From contig NZ_JBKTWO010000011.1 of the NCBI RefSeq assembly GCF_047249845.1, positions 5,026-69,025 of the forward strand: DNA of 64,000 bases, written 5' to 3'. Shown piece after piece: positions 26,667-35,137 of this stretch. How positions within the stretch are numbered: position 1 is the stretch's first letter; every line of letters starts with the position of its first letter. This DNA is from Thomasclavelia sp047249845 (GTDB taxonomy: Bacteria > Bacillota_I > Bacilli_A > Erysipelotrichales > Coprobacillaceae). The notes under the pieces are model-generated. The model was given only the letters and a program-made list of their open reading frames with translations, was not told the DNA's origin and searched no databases. Made by a program: the position numbers and the translations under genes.

Positions 26667-28628
26667 ATGACAGTAAAGATGACAAGGCTTAGAAATGGGA
26701 TTGTGATTGTATTACTAATTGAATTTGTTTTAGGATTACTAGGATATATCTTTATTTCAAGTAAGACTTCTTTAGTGTTGGCTACATATATTTTTATTAA
26801 AAATATTATTACGTTGGCTCTGATTTTCTATTCTTCTAGTTTAATAAATGAAAATAATATAAGTGTTAGTGAAGTATTAAATGATGAAGCTAAAAATGCT
26901 TTTATATTTGGAGGCTTAGGGTTAATTAAGTATGATGAAAATCGTAATATTTCATGGATAAGTGATTTATTTACAGAAATGAAAATAAATATTGTTGGAA
27001 AGAAACTGTTAGAGTGGCAACCGCTGCTTGCTTCATTATTTGAAGATGATGATATAAAAGTTGTGGATATTAACTCCCGTAAGTTCGAGGTTTATAATAG
27101 TAAAGAAAGTCGAATGTTATATCTTAAAGATGTCAGTGACTATATTGGCATTTCTAAAGAATTTGAAGATCAACAAATTTGTGTAGCCTATATAACAGTT
27201 GATAACTATGATGAATCAATTGAACAAGCTGATGAACAAACTGCAGCTTCAATTCAATCGACTTCGAGACAAGTAATTCTTGATTGGGCTAAAGATAATG
27301 GAGTTGTGCTGAAACGTTATAAAAGTGATGGATATATAGCAGTTTTTAATGAGCGTACCTATCGTAAACAAGTAGAAGATAAGTTTAAAATATTAGATAT
27401 ATTTAAAGAACAGGCAGAACAGCTGGGACAAGTAATGACTTTGTCAATTGGTATTGGTCGAGGTAGTAATATATTACGTGAGCTTGATGAGTTAGCTTTT
27501 TCAGCTTTATCACTTGCATATTCGCGGGGAGGCGACCAGGCTACAGTAAAATCTAATGATGAACCGATTAGATATTTTGGCGGTAATAGTGAAAGTTATG
27601 AAAAGTCTAATATGATTAGAGCTAGAGTTATTGCTCAATCATTAGCAGGAATAATTAAACAATCTGATAATGTATTAATTATGGGTCATAAACAATCTGA
27701 TTTTGATTCCTTTGGAGCATCAATTGCTATGTATGCAATGTGTAAGGCTTATGGAAAGAAAACATATATTATAATTGATTATGATTCATTGGAAGAAAAA
27801 ACAAAAACAGTTGCAAAAAATTTGCGTGATGATGAAAGATATCGTGGAGTGTTTATATCACCATTAAGAGCACAGGAATTAAATATGAATAATACATTAC
27901 TGGTCATTGTAGATAATCATAAACCAGCATTGGCAATAGATAGTAATATTTTAGATATAGTTAGAAATAAAGTAGTAATTGACCATCATCGACGTGGCGA
28001 AGAGTTTGTTGAGTTGCCCTTGTTAACTTATTTAGAGCCTGCTGCCTCGTCTACTGTAGAACTAATTGTAGAGTTATTTGAGTATCAAAAAGAAGAAATA
28101 TGCGTAACTGAGCGTGAAGCAACGATTATGTATACAGGAATGTTAATAGATACAAATTATTTTAGAACAAGAGTTGGAACAAGGACATTTCATGCAGCTG
28201 CTAAATTAAAAGAATTGCAAGCTAATGTTGGTGAAGCTTATAAATATTTAGAAGATGATTATGATACTACTTTAACCAAATTATCAATTACCCAAACAGC
28301 ATATAGATATGGAAAAGATATTTTGATTGCCTTTGGTAAGCCTGATAAAATATATAGTAGGACATTATTAGCTAAAGCAGGTAATGAGTTATTAGGAATT
28401 AGTGGTGTAAAGGCTGTTTTTATAGTTGGGAAAACGGGTAAAGAAGAGGTGTCAATAAGTGCTAGAAGTACTCGTGATGTTAATGTTCAATTAATTATGG
28501 AAAAACTAGGGGGCGGAGGTCATTTTTCAATGGCTGCCTGCCAGTTGGAAATGGAAGATGTTACTAGAGGTATAAATTTATTAGAAGAAGCTATAAATAT
28601 GTATTTAGATGAAAGGAAGAGTGAATAA
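26667..28628 (+). CDS. gdpP: Cyclic-di-AMP phosphodiesterase GdpP
   Basis: 653 residues from the ATG at 26667 (GGTGAG just upstream). ATGs at 26631 and 26655 have no ribosome site. Two TM helices (about 10-30, 37-57), a degenerate PAS domain, and a degenerate GGDEF domain (GGDQA at 288-292, so no cyclase activity is expected). Then a DHH domain with GHKQSDFDSFG and VIDHH (His440-441), and DHHA1 with GGGGHFSMAA. It hydrolyses c-di-AMP to pApA, affecting potassium, turgor and beta-lactam tolerance. The stop overlaps the rplI ATG by one base. Confidence 0.94.
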   Translation: MTVKMTRLRNGIVIVLLIEFVLGLLGYIFISSKTSLVLATYIFIKNIITLALIFYSSSLINENNISVSEVLNDEAKNAFIFGGLGLIKYDENRNISWISDLFTEMKINIVGKKLLEWQPLLASLFEDDDIKVVDINSRKFEVYNSKESRMLYLKDVSDYIGISKEFEDQQICVAYITVDNYDESIEQADEQTAASIQSTSRQVILDWAKDNGVVLKRYKSDGYIAVFNERTYRKQVEDKFKILDIFKEQAEQLGQVMTLSIGIGRGSNILRELDELAFSALSLAYSRGGDQATVKSNDEPIRYFGGNSESYEKSNMIRARVIAQSLAGIIKQSDNVLIMGHKQSDFDSFGASIAMYAMCKAYGKKTYIIIDYDSLEEKTKTVAKNLRDDERYRGVFISPLRAQELNMNNTLLVIVDNHKPALAIDSNILDIVRNKVVIDHHRRGEEFVELPLLTYLEPAASSTVELIVELFEYQKEEICVTEREATIMYTGMLIDTNYFRTRVGTRTFHAAAKLKELQANVGEAYKYLEDDYDTTLTKLSITQTAYRYGKDILIAFGKPDKIYSRTLLAKAGNELLGISGVKAVFIVGKTGKEEVSISARSTRDVNVQLIMEKLGGGGHFSMAACQLEMEDVTRGINLLEEAINMYLDERKSE

Positions 28629-29074
28629 TGAAAGTTATTTTATTACAAGATGTAAAGAAGTTAGGAAAAAAAGGTGATTCTGTAAAAGTTTCGGATGGTT
28701 ATGGTCAAAATTATTTAATTAAGAATAAGTTAGCTGTTTTGGAAACTAATACAAGTCGTAAAATTGTTGAAGTTGAAAAAGAGGCTAAACATCAACAAGA
28801 TTTAGAAAATCAAGCAAAAGCAAGAGAATTGGCTAAACAAATTGAGGAGATTACTTTAGAATTTACTTTAAAATCTGGAAAAGATGGAAAAACTTTTGGT
28901 AGTGTATCAACAAAACAAATCGTAGAACAATTAAGAAATAAATATGATATAAGAATTGATAAAAGAAAGTTTATAGATGCTCATCCAATTGGTGCACTTG
29001 GTTATACAAAATTAAAAGTTGACTTATATAAAGGTATAGTTGCAACTATAAACGTACATTTAAAAGAACAATAG
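28628..29074 (+). CDS. rplI: 50S ribosomal protein L9
   Basis: 148 residues, standard length. N-terminal domain MKVILLQDVKKLGKKGDSVKVSDGYGQNYL is the L9 signature. A long linker helix rich in Glu/Lys follows (about 45-80) before the C-terminal rRNA-binding domain. It binds 23S rRNA near the L1 stalk. The gene is coupled to gdpP (TAATG) and is followed nine bases later by dnaB. Confidence 0.97.
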   Translation: MKVILLQDVKKLGKKGDSVKVSDGYGQNYLIKNKLAVLETNTSRKIVEVEKEAKHQQDLENQAKARELAKQIEEITLEFTLKSGKDGKTFGSVSTKQIVEQLRNKYDIRIDKRKFIDAHPIGALGYTKLKVDLYKGIVATINVHLKEQ

Positions 29075-29083
29075 GAGAGTAAT

Positions 29084-30454
29084 ATGGCAAATCGAGAATA
29101 TCCTCATGATATAGAAGCTGAACGCTCGTTACTTGGAGCTATGTTGATCTCAAAAGATAAATGTATTGATATTTTAAATAAAACAGTTGAAGATGATTTC
29201 TATGATGATACTCATCAAGCAATTTTTAGAGCCATGAGTTCTATTAATGAAGAAAGTAGACCTATAGATGTTACCACGGTAACATCTTATCTTATGGATC
29301 ATAATCAATTGGACAAGGTAGGTGGAGTTGATTATTTATTACGTTTAAGTGAATCAGTTCCTACAGTAGCACATAGTGATTATTATTTACAAATATTACA
29401 TAATAAAGCAATTCTTAGAAGGATTATACGAGAAACAACAAGAATTGCTGAAAGTGCTTATGATGATGTTGAAAATATAGATTCCTTTATTGATGAAACA
29501 GAAAAATCGATTCTAAAGGTTACACAGGATCGTAGTGCCGGTGAATTTAGAGAGATTAGAAATGTTATTAAAAGTGTGACAGATCGTTTGAATTTATTGC
29601 AAAAAATTGATGGTAATATTTCTGGGGTTAGATCAGGATTTAGAGATCTTGATAAAATCACATCTGGTTTTCAAAAAGGGGATTTAATTATTTTAGCAGC
29701 TCGTCCAGCAATGGGAAAAACAGCATTTGCTTTAAATATAGCACACAATGCAGCATATAAAGCTGATGATCCAGTAGCAATATTTTCATTGGAAATGCCT
29801 GCAGAACAATTAGTACAGCGTATTATTTGTTCAATGGGAAGTATCGAAGGTTCATCAATGAGAACTGGGGAAATATTAAAAACTAATGCTAATAAATATT
29901 ATGCTGCTGCAGAAAGAGTTTCAAAATGTAATCTTTATATAGATGATAGTCCTGGTATAAAGATAAATGATATTGTTGCTAAAAGTAGAAAATTAAAGAC
30001 AGAGCATGGTTTAAGGATGATTGTTATTGATTATCTACAGTTGATTACATCTTCATCTAAAAATCGTGAAAGTAGACAGCAGGAAGTGTCAGAGATTTCA
30101 AGAACTTTAAAAGCATTAGCTAGAGAATTAGAGGTGCCAATTATTTCACTGTCACAGTTATCACGTTCAGTTGAACAACGTCCTAATAAAAGACCGATGA
30201 TGTCCGATTTAAGAGAATCTGGGGCTATTGAACAGGATGCTGATATTGTTTCTTTTATTTATCGTGAAGACTATTATAAAGATCCTGCTGAAGGTGAAGA
30301 TAGTGGACTTACAGAAATTATTATTGCAAAACACCGGAACGGGGCAACTGGTGAAGTTAATTTAGCATTTGAAAAAAATTATAGTCGCTTTTCTGATTTG
30401 GCTCAAATGGGACCAGATGGATCAGGTGAAGGAGTTCGAGATCTTAGAAGTTAA
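29084..30454 (+). CDS. dnaB: Replicative DNA helicase
   Basis: 456 residues (named dnaC in Bacillus). The N-terminal primase-interacting domain begins with PHDIEAERSLLGAML. RecA-like core with Walker A ARPAMGKTA (Lys212), Walker B MIVIDYLQLI and the arginine-finger segment near the C-terminus (IAKHRNGATGEV). A hexameric 5'-3' helicase at the replication fork. It sits in the conserved yybS-gdpP-rplI-dnaB order and is followed by tdk after 13 bases. Confidence 0.97.
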   Translation: MANREYPHDIEAERSLLGAMLISKDKCIDILNKTVEDDFYDDTHQAIFRAMSSINEESRPIDVTTVTSYLMDHNQLDKVGGVDYLLRLSESVPTVAHSDYYLQILHNKAILRRIIRETTRIAESAYDDVENIDSFIDETEKSILKVTQDRSAGEFREIRNVIKSVTDRLNLLQKIDGNISGVRSGFRDLDKITSGFQKGDLIILAARPAMGKTAFALNIAHNAAYKADDPVAIFSLEMPAEQLVQRIICSMGSIEGSSMRTGEILKTNANKYYAAAERVSKCNLYIDDSPGIKINDIVAKSRKLKTEHGLRMIVIDYLQLITSSSKNRESRQQEVSEISRTLKALARELEVPIISLSQLSRSVEQRPNKRPMMSDLRESGAIEQDADIVSFIYREDYYKDPAEGEDSGLTEIIIAKHRNGATGEVNLAFEKNYSRFSDLAQMGPDGSGEGVRDLRS

Positions 30455-30467
30455 AAGGAGGATATAG

Positions 30468-31064
30468 ATGTACCATCAATATCGTGAAGGCTGGTTAGAG
30501 GTAATTAGTGGATGTATGTTTGCGGGTAAAACTGAAGAATTAATTCGTAGAATCAATGTTTTAAGTTATGCTAATAAAAATATTATTGTCTTTAAACCTA
30601 AAGTAGATAATCGTTACTCAGATACAGAAATAGTATCTCATTCGGGAGCTAAAGTTCCTTGTTTAGTAGTTGATAGAGCTCAAGATATTTTAAAAAAAGT
30701 GGATGTGGATACAGAAGTTGTAGCAATTGATGAGGTACAGTTTTTTGATAAAGATATTGTTGATGTTTGTGAATATTTAGCAGATAAAGGAATTAGAGTA
30801 ATGGTTGCAGGATTAGATAAAGATTTTAGAGGAGAAGCATTTGGAGTCATGCCAGAGCTTCTTACAAGAGCTGAGTTTGTTACAAAACTAACAGCTGTTT
30901 GTGCTAAGTGTGGGGCTCCAGCAACTCGGACTCAACGTTTAGTTGATGGAAAACCCGCTTCATTTGATGATCCAATCGTATTAGTTGGAGCAGTTGAACA
31001 TTATGAGCCTAGATGTCGACATTGTCATGAGGTGAAAGATAAACCTAATAAGTTTGATTTTTAA
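30468..31064 (+). CDS. tdk: Thymidine kinase
   Basis: 198 residues, type II family. P-loop SGCMFAGKTEEL (Lys21), a Walker B-like IDEVQFF, catalytic Glu in that motif, and a zinc lasso with CAKCG and CRHCH. It phosphorylates thymidine to dTMP for salvage, complementing dut. AAAAGGAGG precedes the ATG. It is last in the helicase unit, with two terminators downstream. Confidence 0.96.
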   Translation: MYHQYREGWLEVISGCMFAGKTEELIRRINVLSYANKNIIVFKPKVDNRYSDTEIVSHSGAKVPCLVVDRAQDILKKVDVDTEVVAIDEVQFFDKDIVDVCEYLADKGIRVMVAGLDKDFRGEAFGVMPELLTRAEFVTKLTAVCAKCGAPATRTQRLVDGKPASFDDPIVLVGAVEHYEPRCRHCHEVKDKPNKFDF

Positions 31065-31074
31065 ATAATATGAT

Positions 31075-31128
31075 AAAAGCGTAGTTTATAAATCATTTAA
31101 TCACTGATTTATTGACTAACGCTTTTTC
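31075..31128 (+). terminator. Long hairpin terminator of tdk
   Basis: AAAAGCGTAGTTTATAAATCA (31075-31095) pairs with the stretch 31105-31126 with one bulge and one mismatch, ending in T. Confidence 0.8.
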
Positions 31129-31206
31129 GTTCTATTAATAGTGGTATTAAGTTTTATAAGATTTTAGTTGTTATACAAAATTATAATCATTTTTTATGAT
31201 AAAATA

Positions 31207-31243
31207 AAGACAAGTTACCTAATGTAACTTGTCTTCGTTTTTT
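31207..31243 (+). terminator. Second, perfect terminator in the tdk-prfA gap
   Basis: A 12-bp perfect stem AAGACAAGTTAC / GTAACTTGTCTT with a 5-nt loop (31219-31223), then CGTTTTTT. It lies 80 bases after the tdk terminator with no gene between, so it either backs up the first or ends a short RNA. Confidence 0.85.
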
Positions 31244-31412
31244 ATGATTAAAGGGAGGGGTAGTTTTCTTACTACACCTATATAATAAAACGATTAGGTG
31301 AACTCAATGTGAACTATAATATAATATATATTTTTTTTGAAATTATTTTATTTATAAAAAAACCAAGATTAAATCAAATAAAATATATTTTGCTTATTTT
31401 CGATGTTTAGTA

Positions 31413-31418
31413 TATAAT
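31413..31418 (+). promoter_or_regulatory. -10 element for prfA
   Basis: TATAAT at 31413-31418, 24 bases before the prfA ATG, with GGAGG between. No strong -35 can be assigned. Confidence 0.5.
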
Positions 31419-31442
31419 ATGATAGGTTTGGAGGTATAAATC

Positions 31443-32519
31443 ATGAATGAAAGCATGTTAGATCGTTTAAAAACAATGGAAAACAGATATGAAGAATTAG
31501 GACATATGCTGATGGATCCTGATATTGGAAGTGATATAAAAAAAATGACGGAGGTTACAAAAGAACAAGCGTCATTACAAACAGCATATGATTTATATCA
31601 GGAGTATAAAGAAATTGAAGCTGGAATTGAAGATGCTAAAGAGTTAGCCAAAGAATCTGATCCAGAGATCAAAGAATTAGCTAAACTAGAATTAGCAGAG
31701 CTAGAAGAAAAATTCCCAGAAATTATTAAAAAGTTAGAAATTGAATTAATTCCAAAAGATCCAAATGATAATAAAGATGTAATTATGGAGATTCGTGGTG
31801 CTGCCGGTGGTGATGAAGGTAATATTTTTGCTGGAGACTTATATCGCATGTATGTTAAATACGCTGAATCACAAGGTTGGAAAATTGAAGTAATGGAAGC
31901 AATAGATGCTGAAGCAGGTGGTTATTCTTTAATTTCTTTTATGGTTAAAGGTGAAGGTGTATATGGTAAATTAAAATTTGAATCTGGTTCTCATCGTGTC
32001 CAGAGAGTACCAAAAACAGAGACACAGGGGCGTGTTCATACTTCTACCGCTACAGTTTTGGTTATGCCAGAGGTTGAAGAAGTAGATGTTGAAATTAATA
32101 AAAATGATTTGAGAATTGATACTTATCGTGCTAGTGGAGCAGGTGGACAGCATATTAATAAAACAGATTCTGCTGTAAGAATTACCCATCTTCCAACTGG
32201 AATTGTAGCTGCTAGTCAAGATGGACGTTCACAACATGATAATAAAGATAAGGCAATGAAAGCATTAATTGCCAGAATTTATGACCATTACCAACAGCAG
32301 CAAGATGAGCAAGTTGGAAGTGAAAGAAGAAGTAAAGTTGGTTCAGGTGATCGAGCAGAAAAGATTAGAACTTATAATTATCCACAAAATCGTGTAACAG
32401 ATCATCGAATTGGTCTAACGATCCAACAATTAGATCGAATCATCGAAGGTAAGCTAGATGATATTATCACAGCTCTAATAAATGAGGATCAACGTCTAAA
32501 AATGGAAGGACAACATTAA
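31443..32519 (+). CDS. prfA: Peptide chain release factor 1
   Basis: 358 residues, usual length. The codon-recognition motif reads P-K-T (RVPKTETQGRVHTS), the RF1 form of PxT and not the SPF of RF2, so it reads UAA and UAG. The peptidyl-hydrolysis GGQ motif is at 234-236 (GAGGQHINKTDSAVR). The stop overlaps the prmC ATG by one base, coupling it with the enzyme that methylates its Gln236. Confidence 0.96.
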   Translation: MNESMLDRLKTMENRYEELGHMLMDPDIGSDIKKMTEVTKEQASLQTAYDLYQEYKEIEAGIEDAKELAKESDPEIKELAKLELAELEEKFPEIIKKLEIELIPKDPNDNKDVIMEIRGAAGGDEGNIFAGDLYRMYVKYAESQGWKIEVMEAIDAEAGGYSLISFMVKGEGVYGKLKFESGSHRVQRVPKTETQGRVHTSTATVLVMPEVEEVDVEINKNDLRIDTYRASGAGGQHINKTDSAVRITHLPTGIVAASQDGRSQHDNKDKAMKALIARIYDHYQQQQDEQVGSERRSKVGSGDRAEKIRTYNYPQNRVTDHRIGLTIQQLDRIIEGKLDDIITALINEDQRLKMEGQH

Positions 32520-33376
32520 TGCCAACAGTAAAAGAGCTAATTAAATTAGCTGAAAGCAAGTTAGATGATTACAATCAGGATGTCAATGTTGCAAAGGTGT
32601 TATTTTATCATCTGGCTAATAAACAACCTCATGAACTATATTTAATGTATGATGAAGAAGTAAATGAAGAATTAGAAGCTAAATTTTTAGCTGGAATGGA
32701 AGAGTATTATCAAGGTAAACCAATTCAATATATTAAAGGAGTTGAAACATTTTTTGGTAGAGATTTTAAAGTTAATGAAAATGTTTTAATTCCTCGTTAT
32801 GAAACAGAAGAGTTAGTTGAAAATATTTTATATCGTATTGATGATTACTTTGCAGACTATGAAAACATTACTCTTTGTGATGTAGGAACAGGTAGTGGAG
32901 CAATTGCAACAAGTTTGGCATTAGAAGAGCCACGTTTAAAAGTTTATGCAACAGATATTTCTGATAAGGCAATCGAAGTTGCTAAAGATAATGCAAAGAG
33001 TCTTGAAGCTGAAGTGGAGTTTTTGGTTGGGGATATGTTACAACCATTATTGGAAAAGGAAATTAAAGTTGATATTTTTGTTTCTAATCCCCCATATATT
33101 CCTCAAGAACAAAAAATTGAGGCAATGGTAAAAGATAATGAACCCCATGTTGCGCTGTTTGGTGGGAATGATGGCCTGTATTTTTACCGTAAGATTTTTC
33201 AAGGAGTAAATGAGTTGATAAAAAAGCGAGCTTTATTAGCCTTTGAAATGGGATTTGATCAGCGGGAATTAATGGAAGAAGCTTTGCAAGAGTACTTCCC
33301 TAATGATTGTCATGAAATCATTAAAGATATTAACGGAAAAGATCGTATGTTATTTATTTATCGTAATCTTAAATAA
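32519..33376 (+). CDS. prmC: Release factor glutamine N5-methyltransferase
   Basis: 285 residues. SAM-binding motif DVGTGSGAIATSLA and the catalytic NPPY (190-193, SNPPYIPQ) of glutamine methyltransferases. It methylates the GGQ glutamine of RF1 and RF2, raising termination efficiency. One-base overlap with prfA. A terminator overlaps the stop. Confidence 0.95.
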   Translation: MPTVKELIKLAESKLDDYNQDVNVAKVLFYHLANKQPHELYLMYDEEVNEELEAKFLAGMEEYYQGKPIQYIKGVETFFGRDFKVNENVLIPRYETEELVENILYRIDDYFADYENITLCDVGTGSGAIATSLALEEPRLKVYATDISDKAIEVAKDNAKSLEAEVEFLVGDMLQPLLEKEIKVDIFVSNPPYIPQEQKIEAMVKDNEPHVALFGGNDGLYFYRKIFQGVNELIKKRALLAFEMGFDQRELMEEALQEYFPNDCHEIIKDINGKDRMLFIYRNLK

Positions 33377-33397
33377 GCACCGAGAGGTGCTTTTATT
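33375..33397 (+). terminator. Terminator of prfA-prmC
   Basis: AAGCACC-GAGA-GGTGCTT with a T tail, beginning in the prmC stop codon. Confidence 0.88.
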
Positions 33398-33567
33398 GTA
33401 TAATAATTTTGACTAGATTAGACAATTAATTTTGTATCAACAAGTATTAGAGAAATGTTTTTAATAGTAACAATTATTATAATGAAATTTTATTATAGTA
33501 TATAACATGAGTTAACTTAAACAAAAAAGTAAAGTGAAAAAGAGCTTATGATAATAGTGTCGATGCT

Positions 33568-34014
33568 TCAGAATTCCATAATTTTATTTTTAATATATGT
33601 TTCAACATCATCAAATGAAATCTTTAAAAGTAGAGTTACTTCATCATGAAAAATATTTTGAGCAGTTTTAAAATATTCTTGTTCATAATCTTGAGCTTGA
33701 TTTCGTTTAATTCGAATATAAATAGTTTTAATTAATTTTATCCATTCGATTTCATCATATTTGTTCATTGATTTTTGATAAAGTTCTTGACGATTACGTT
33801 CACTTGTTATTTTGAGTGTGCGGATATATGGAATACGCTCAATTACTTCCATTAATTCATCTACGGTTAAAACTTTACGTACGATCTCATTAATATTGGC
33901 AGTAATTACTTTTTGGTTGTGAATATTTATTAATGAGCAGGTATGAGCATTAATTTTTATTAACTGATAAATAATATTATTTTTATGAATAATAAAATCA
34001 TTGATATTATACAT
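33568..34014 (-). CDS. Divergent CarD-like protein, second of a tandem pair
   Basis: 148 residues. The length and layout match the gene just upstream on the same strand: a small N-terminal beta domain (about 1-60, MYNINDFIIHKNNIIYQLI) and a helical C-terminal half. Its C-terminal motif EYFKTAQNIFHDEVTLLLKISFDDVETYI parallels LLDTAEKILYDEFSITLNLKPEQVLPFI of the neighbour, so the two are paralogues. The N-terminal domain has lost the GD.ILYG.HG pattern that contacts RNA polymerase beta in CarD/CdnL proteins. GAGGTG precedes the ATG. Nine bases separate the two genes. The role is unknown; it may modulate or oppose the first protein. Confidence 0.65.
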   Translation of the reverse strand: MYNINDFIIHKNNIIYQLIKINAHTCSLINIHNQKVITANINEIVRKVLTVDELMEVIERIPYIRTLKITSERNRQELYQKSMNKYDEIEWIKLIKTIYIRIKRNQAQDYEQEYFKTAQNIFHDEVTLLLKISFDDVETYIKNKIMEF

Positions 34015-34023
34015 AGAAACACC

Positions 34024-34530
34024 TCATTTTTCACTAAATTCAATAGTATTCAAAATAAATGGTAAAACTTGTTCAGGTTTTAAATTAAGGGTTATGGAAA
34101 ATTCATCATAAAGTATTTTTTCTGCTGTATCTAAAAGATACTGGTCTTGTAGATGAAATTTTTTTCCTTTTTTTTCTTGTTCAAGTTTATTTAAATATAA
34201 AGTCTTAATTAACTTAACTAATTGTTCATGGTTACCATGACTGATAATATCATTATACTTTTGTTTGCGTATATTTTTATCATTGATCCAAATTGTTTCA
34301 TTATTGGGCATTGCTTTAATTAGTTTATATATGCCATCTTTGGATAATATTTTACGCATTTTTGATAGACAATACATATTATCAATTTGTGCATAAATAG
34401 TAATATTATTATCTAATGGAGATAGCTGGTAATATTGTTTATTAATATTATTTGTTTTACGAGTTAGGATATCTTTGACTTTAAAAATTCCTTCATGCCC
34501 ATATAAAATTATATCACCAATTTCATACAT
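34024..34530 (-). CDS. CarD/CdnL-family RNA polymerase-interacting regulator
   Basis: 168 residues, normal for the family. N-terminal RNA polymerase-interacting domain (about 1-65) opens MYEIGDIILYGHEGIFKVKDI, the CarD signature. The C-terminal helical region (about 75-168) includes the LLDTAEKILYDEFS helix typical of CarD proteins. Known members bind the polymerase beta subunit and stabilise open complexes at rRNA and other promoters. Ribosome site AAAGGAGG. It is preceded by a hairpin leader and an extended -10, and followed by a divergent paralogue. Confidence 0.82.
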   Translation of the reverse strand: MYEIGDIILYGHEGIFKVKDILTRKTNNINKQYYQLSPLDNNITIYAQIDNMYCLSKMRKILSKDGIYKLIKAMPNNETIWINDKNIRKQKYNDIISHGNHEQLVKLIKTLYLNKLEQEKKGKKFHLQDQYLLDTAEKILYDEFSITLNLKPEQVLPFILNTIEFSEK

Positions 34531-34555
34531 ATAAATTCCTCCTTTTAAATTAAAA

Positions 34556-34598
34556 ACATGTAGTTACAACTGGACTTACGTTCCTTTAAACTACACGT
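34556..34598 (-). promoter_or_regulatory. Hairpin in the leader of the CarD pair, attenuator-like
   Basis: On the minus strand the RNA arms ACGTGTAGTT (34598-34589) and AACTACATGT (34565-34556) form a 10-bp stem with one G-U pair, and TTTTTAATTT follows. It lies after the -10 at 34612-34617 and before the ribosome site, so it can act as a terminator or translation control in the 5' leader. Confidence 0.5.
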
Positions 34599-34611
34599 TG
34601 AGATATCATAT

Positions 34612-34620
34612 ATTATATCA
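34612..34620 (-). promoter_or_regulatory. Extended -10 promoter of the CarD pair
   Basis: The minus strand reads TGATATAAT (34620-34612), a perfect TGnTATAAT. Transcription would start near 34605, giving a leader of about 75 nt before the ATG at 34530. Confidence 0.6.
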
Positions 34621-34762
34621 TTTAAAATTAATAATTTCATGTGTCTATTTTCGAAAATAGTTAAATTAACCGTTTTATTGTTAAATGAGACTAACTTTTT
34701 ATTGAAAAACTTTAAAGTAAATGTTAAAGTATGTTAGACGAATATAACATAAGGAGAACGAT

Positions 34763-35137
34763 ATGAAATATCTATATTTTATACTTGGAATGGTATTCAC
34801 TGGAATCGGGATGATTGGTATTGTTTTACCAGTTTTACCAACAACACCATTTCTTTTAGCGGCGATGTTCTTTTTTACTAAAAGTTCTACTCGAGCTAAA
34901 GTTTGGTTTGAAGGAACTAAAATATATCAAAATCATCTTGATGATTTTGTAACTAAGGGGGCAATGACATTACGAACTAAAGTAATGTTATTATCATTTG
35001 CAAGTATGATGTTGCTGATTGCGTTTTTAATGATGAATAATATTTATGGAAGGATAATGATTGTTTTATTAGTGATCTTTAAGTATTACTATTTTGCTTT
35101 TCGAATTAAAACAATTAAAGAAGTGAGAAATGATTAA
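34763..35137 (+). CDS. DUF454 (YbaN-like) inner membrane protein
   Basis: 124 residues. Three to four hydrophobic segments and the DUF454 signature GIVLPVLPTTPFLLAAMFFF near 20-39, followed by an amphipathic region and two TM helices (about 75-110). Function of the family is not established. Ribosome site TAAGGAG. The 3' end overlaps a CydDC-like ABC gene by 8 bp, so it is the first gene of a coupled four-gene set ending in a YgbA-type protein. Confidence 0.85.
   Translation: MKYLYFILGMVFTGIGMIGIVLPVLPTTPFLLAAMFFFTKSSTRAKVWFEGTKIYQNHLDDFVTKGAMTLRTKVMLLSFASMMLLIAFLMMNNIYGRIMIVLLVIFKYYYFAFRIKTIKEVRND

Larger units (their letters stand above)
31129..31442. other. Gene-free stretch before prfA, with hairpins
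   Basis: No ORF. It contains a second terminator (31207-31243), a G-rich stretch with a small hairpin (about 31252-31278, GTAG/CTAC), an inverted CACCTA/TAGGTG pair, and a TATAAT at 31413-31418 placed to drive prfA. Confidence 0.5.

Noticed and set aside
26667..28628. Active diguanylate cyclase in GdpP
   Set aside because: The GGDEF motif is GGDQA and the domain is known to be degenerate in GdpP proteins. The DHH/DHHA1 part carries the activity.
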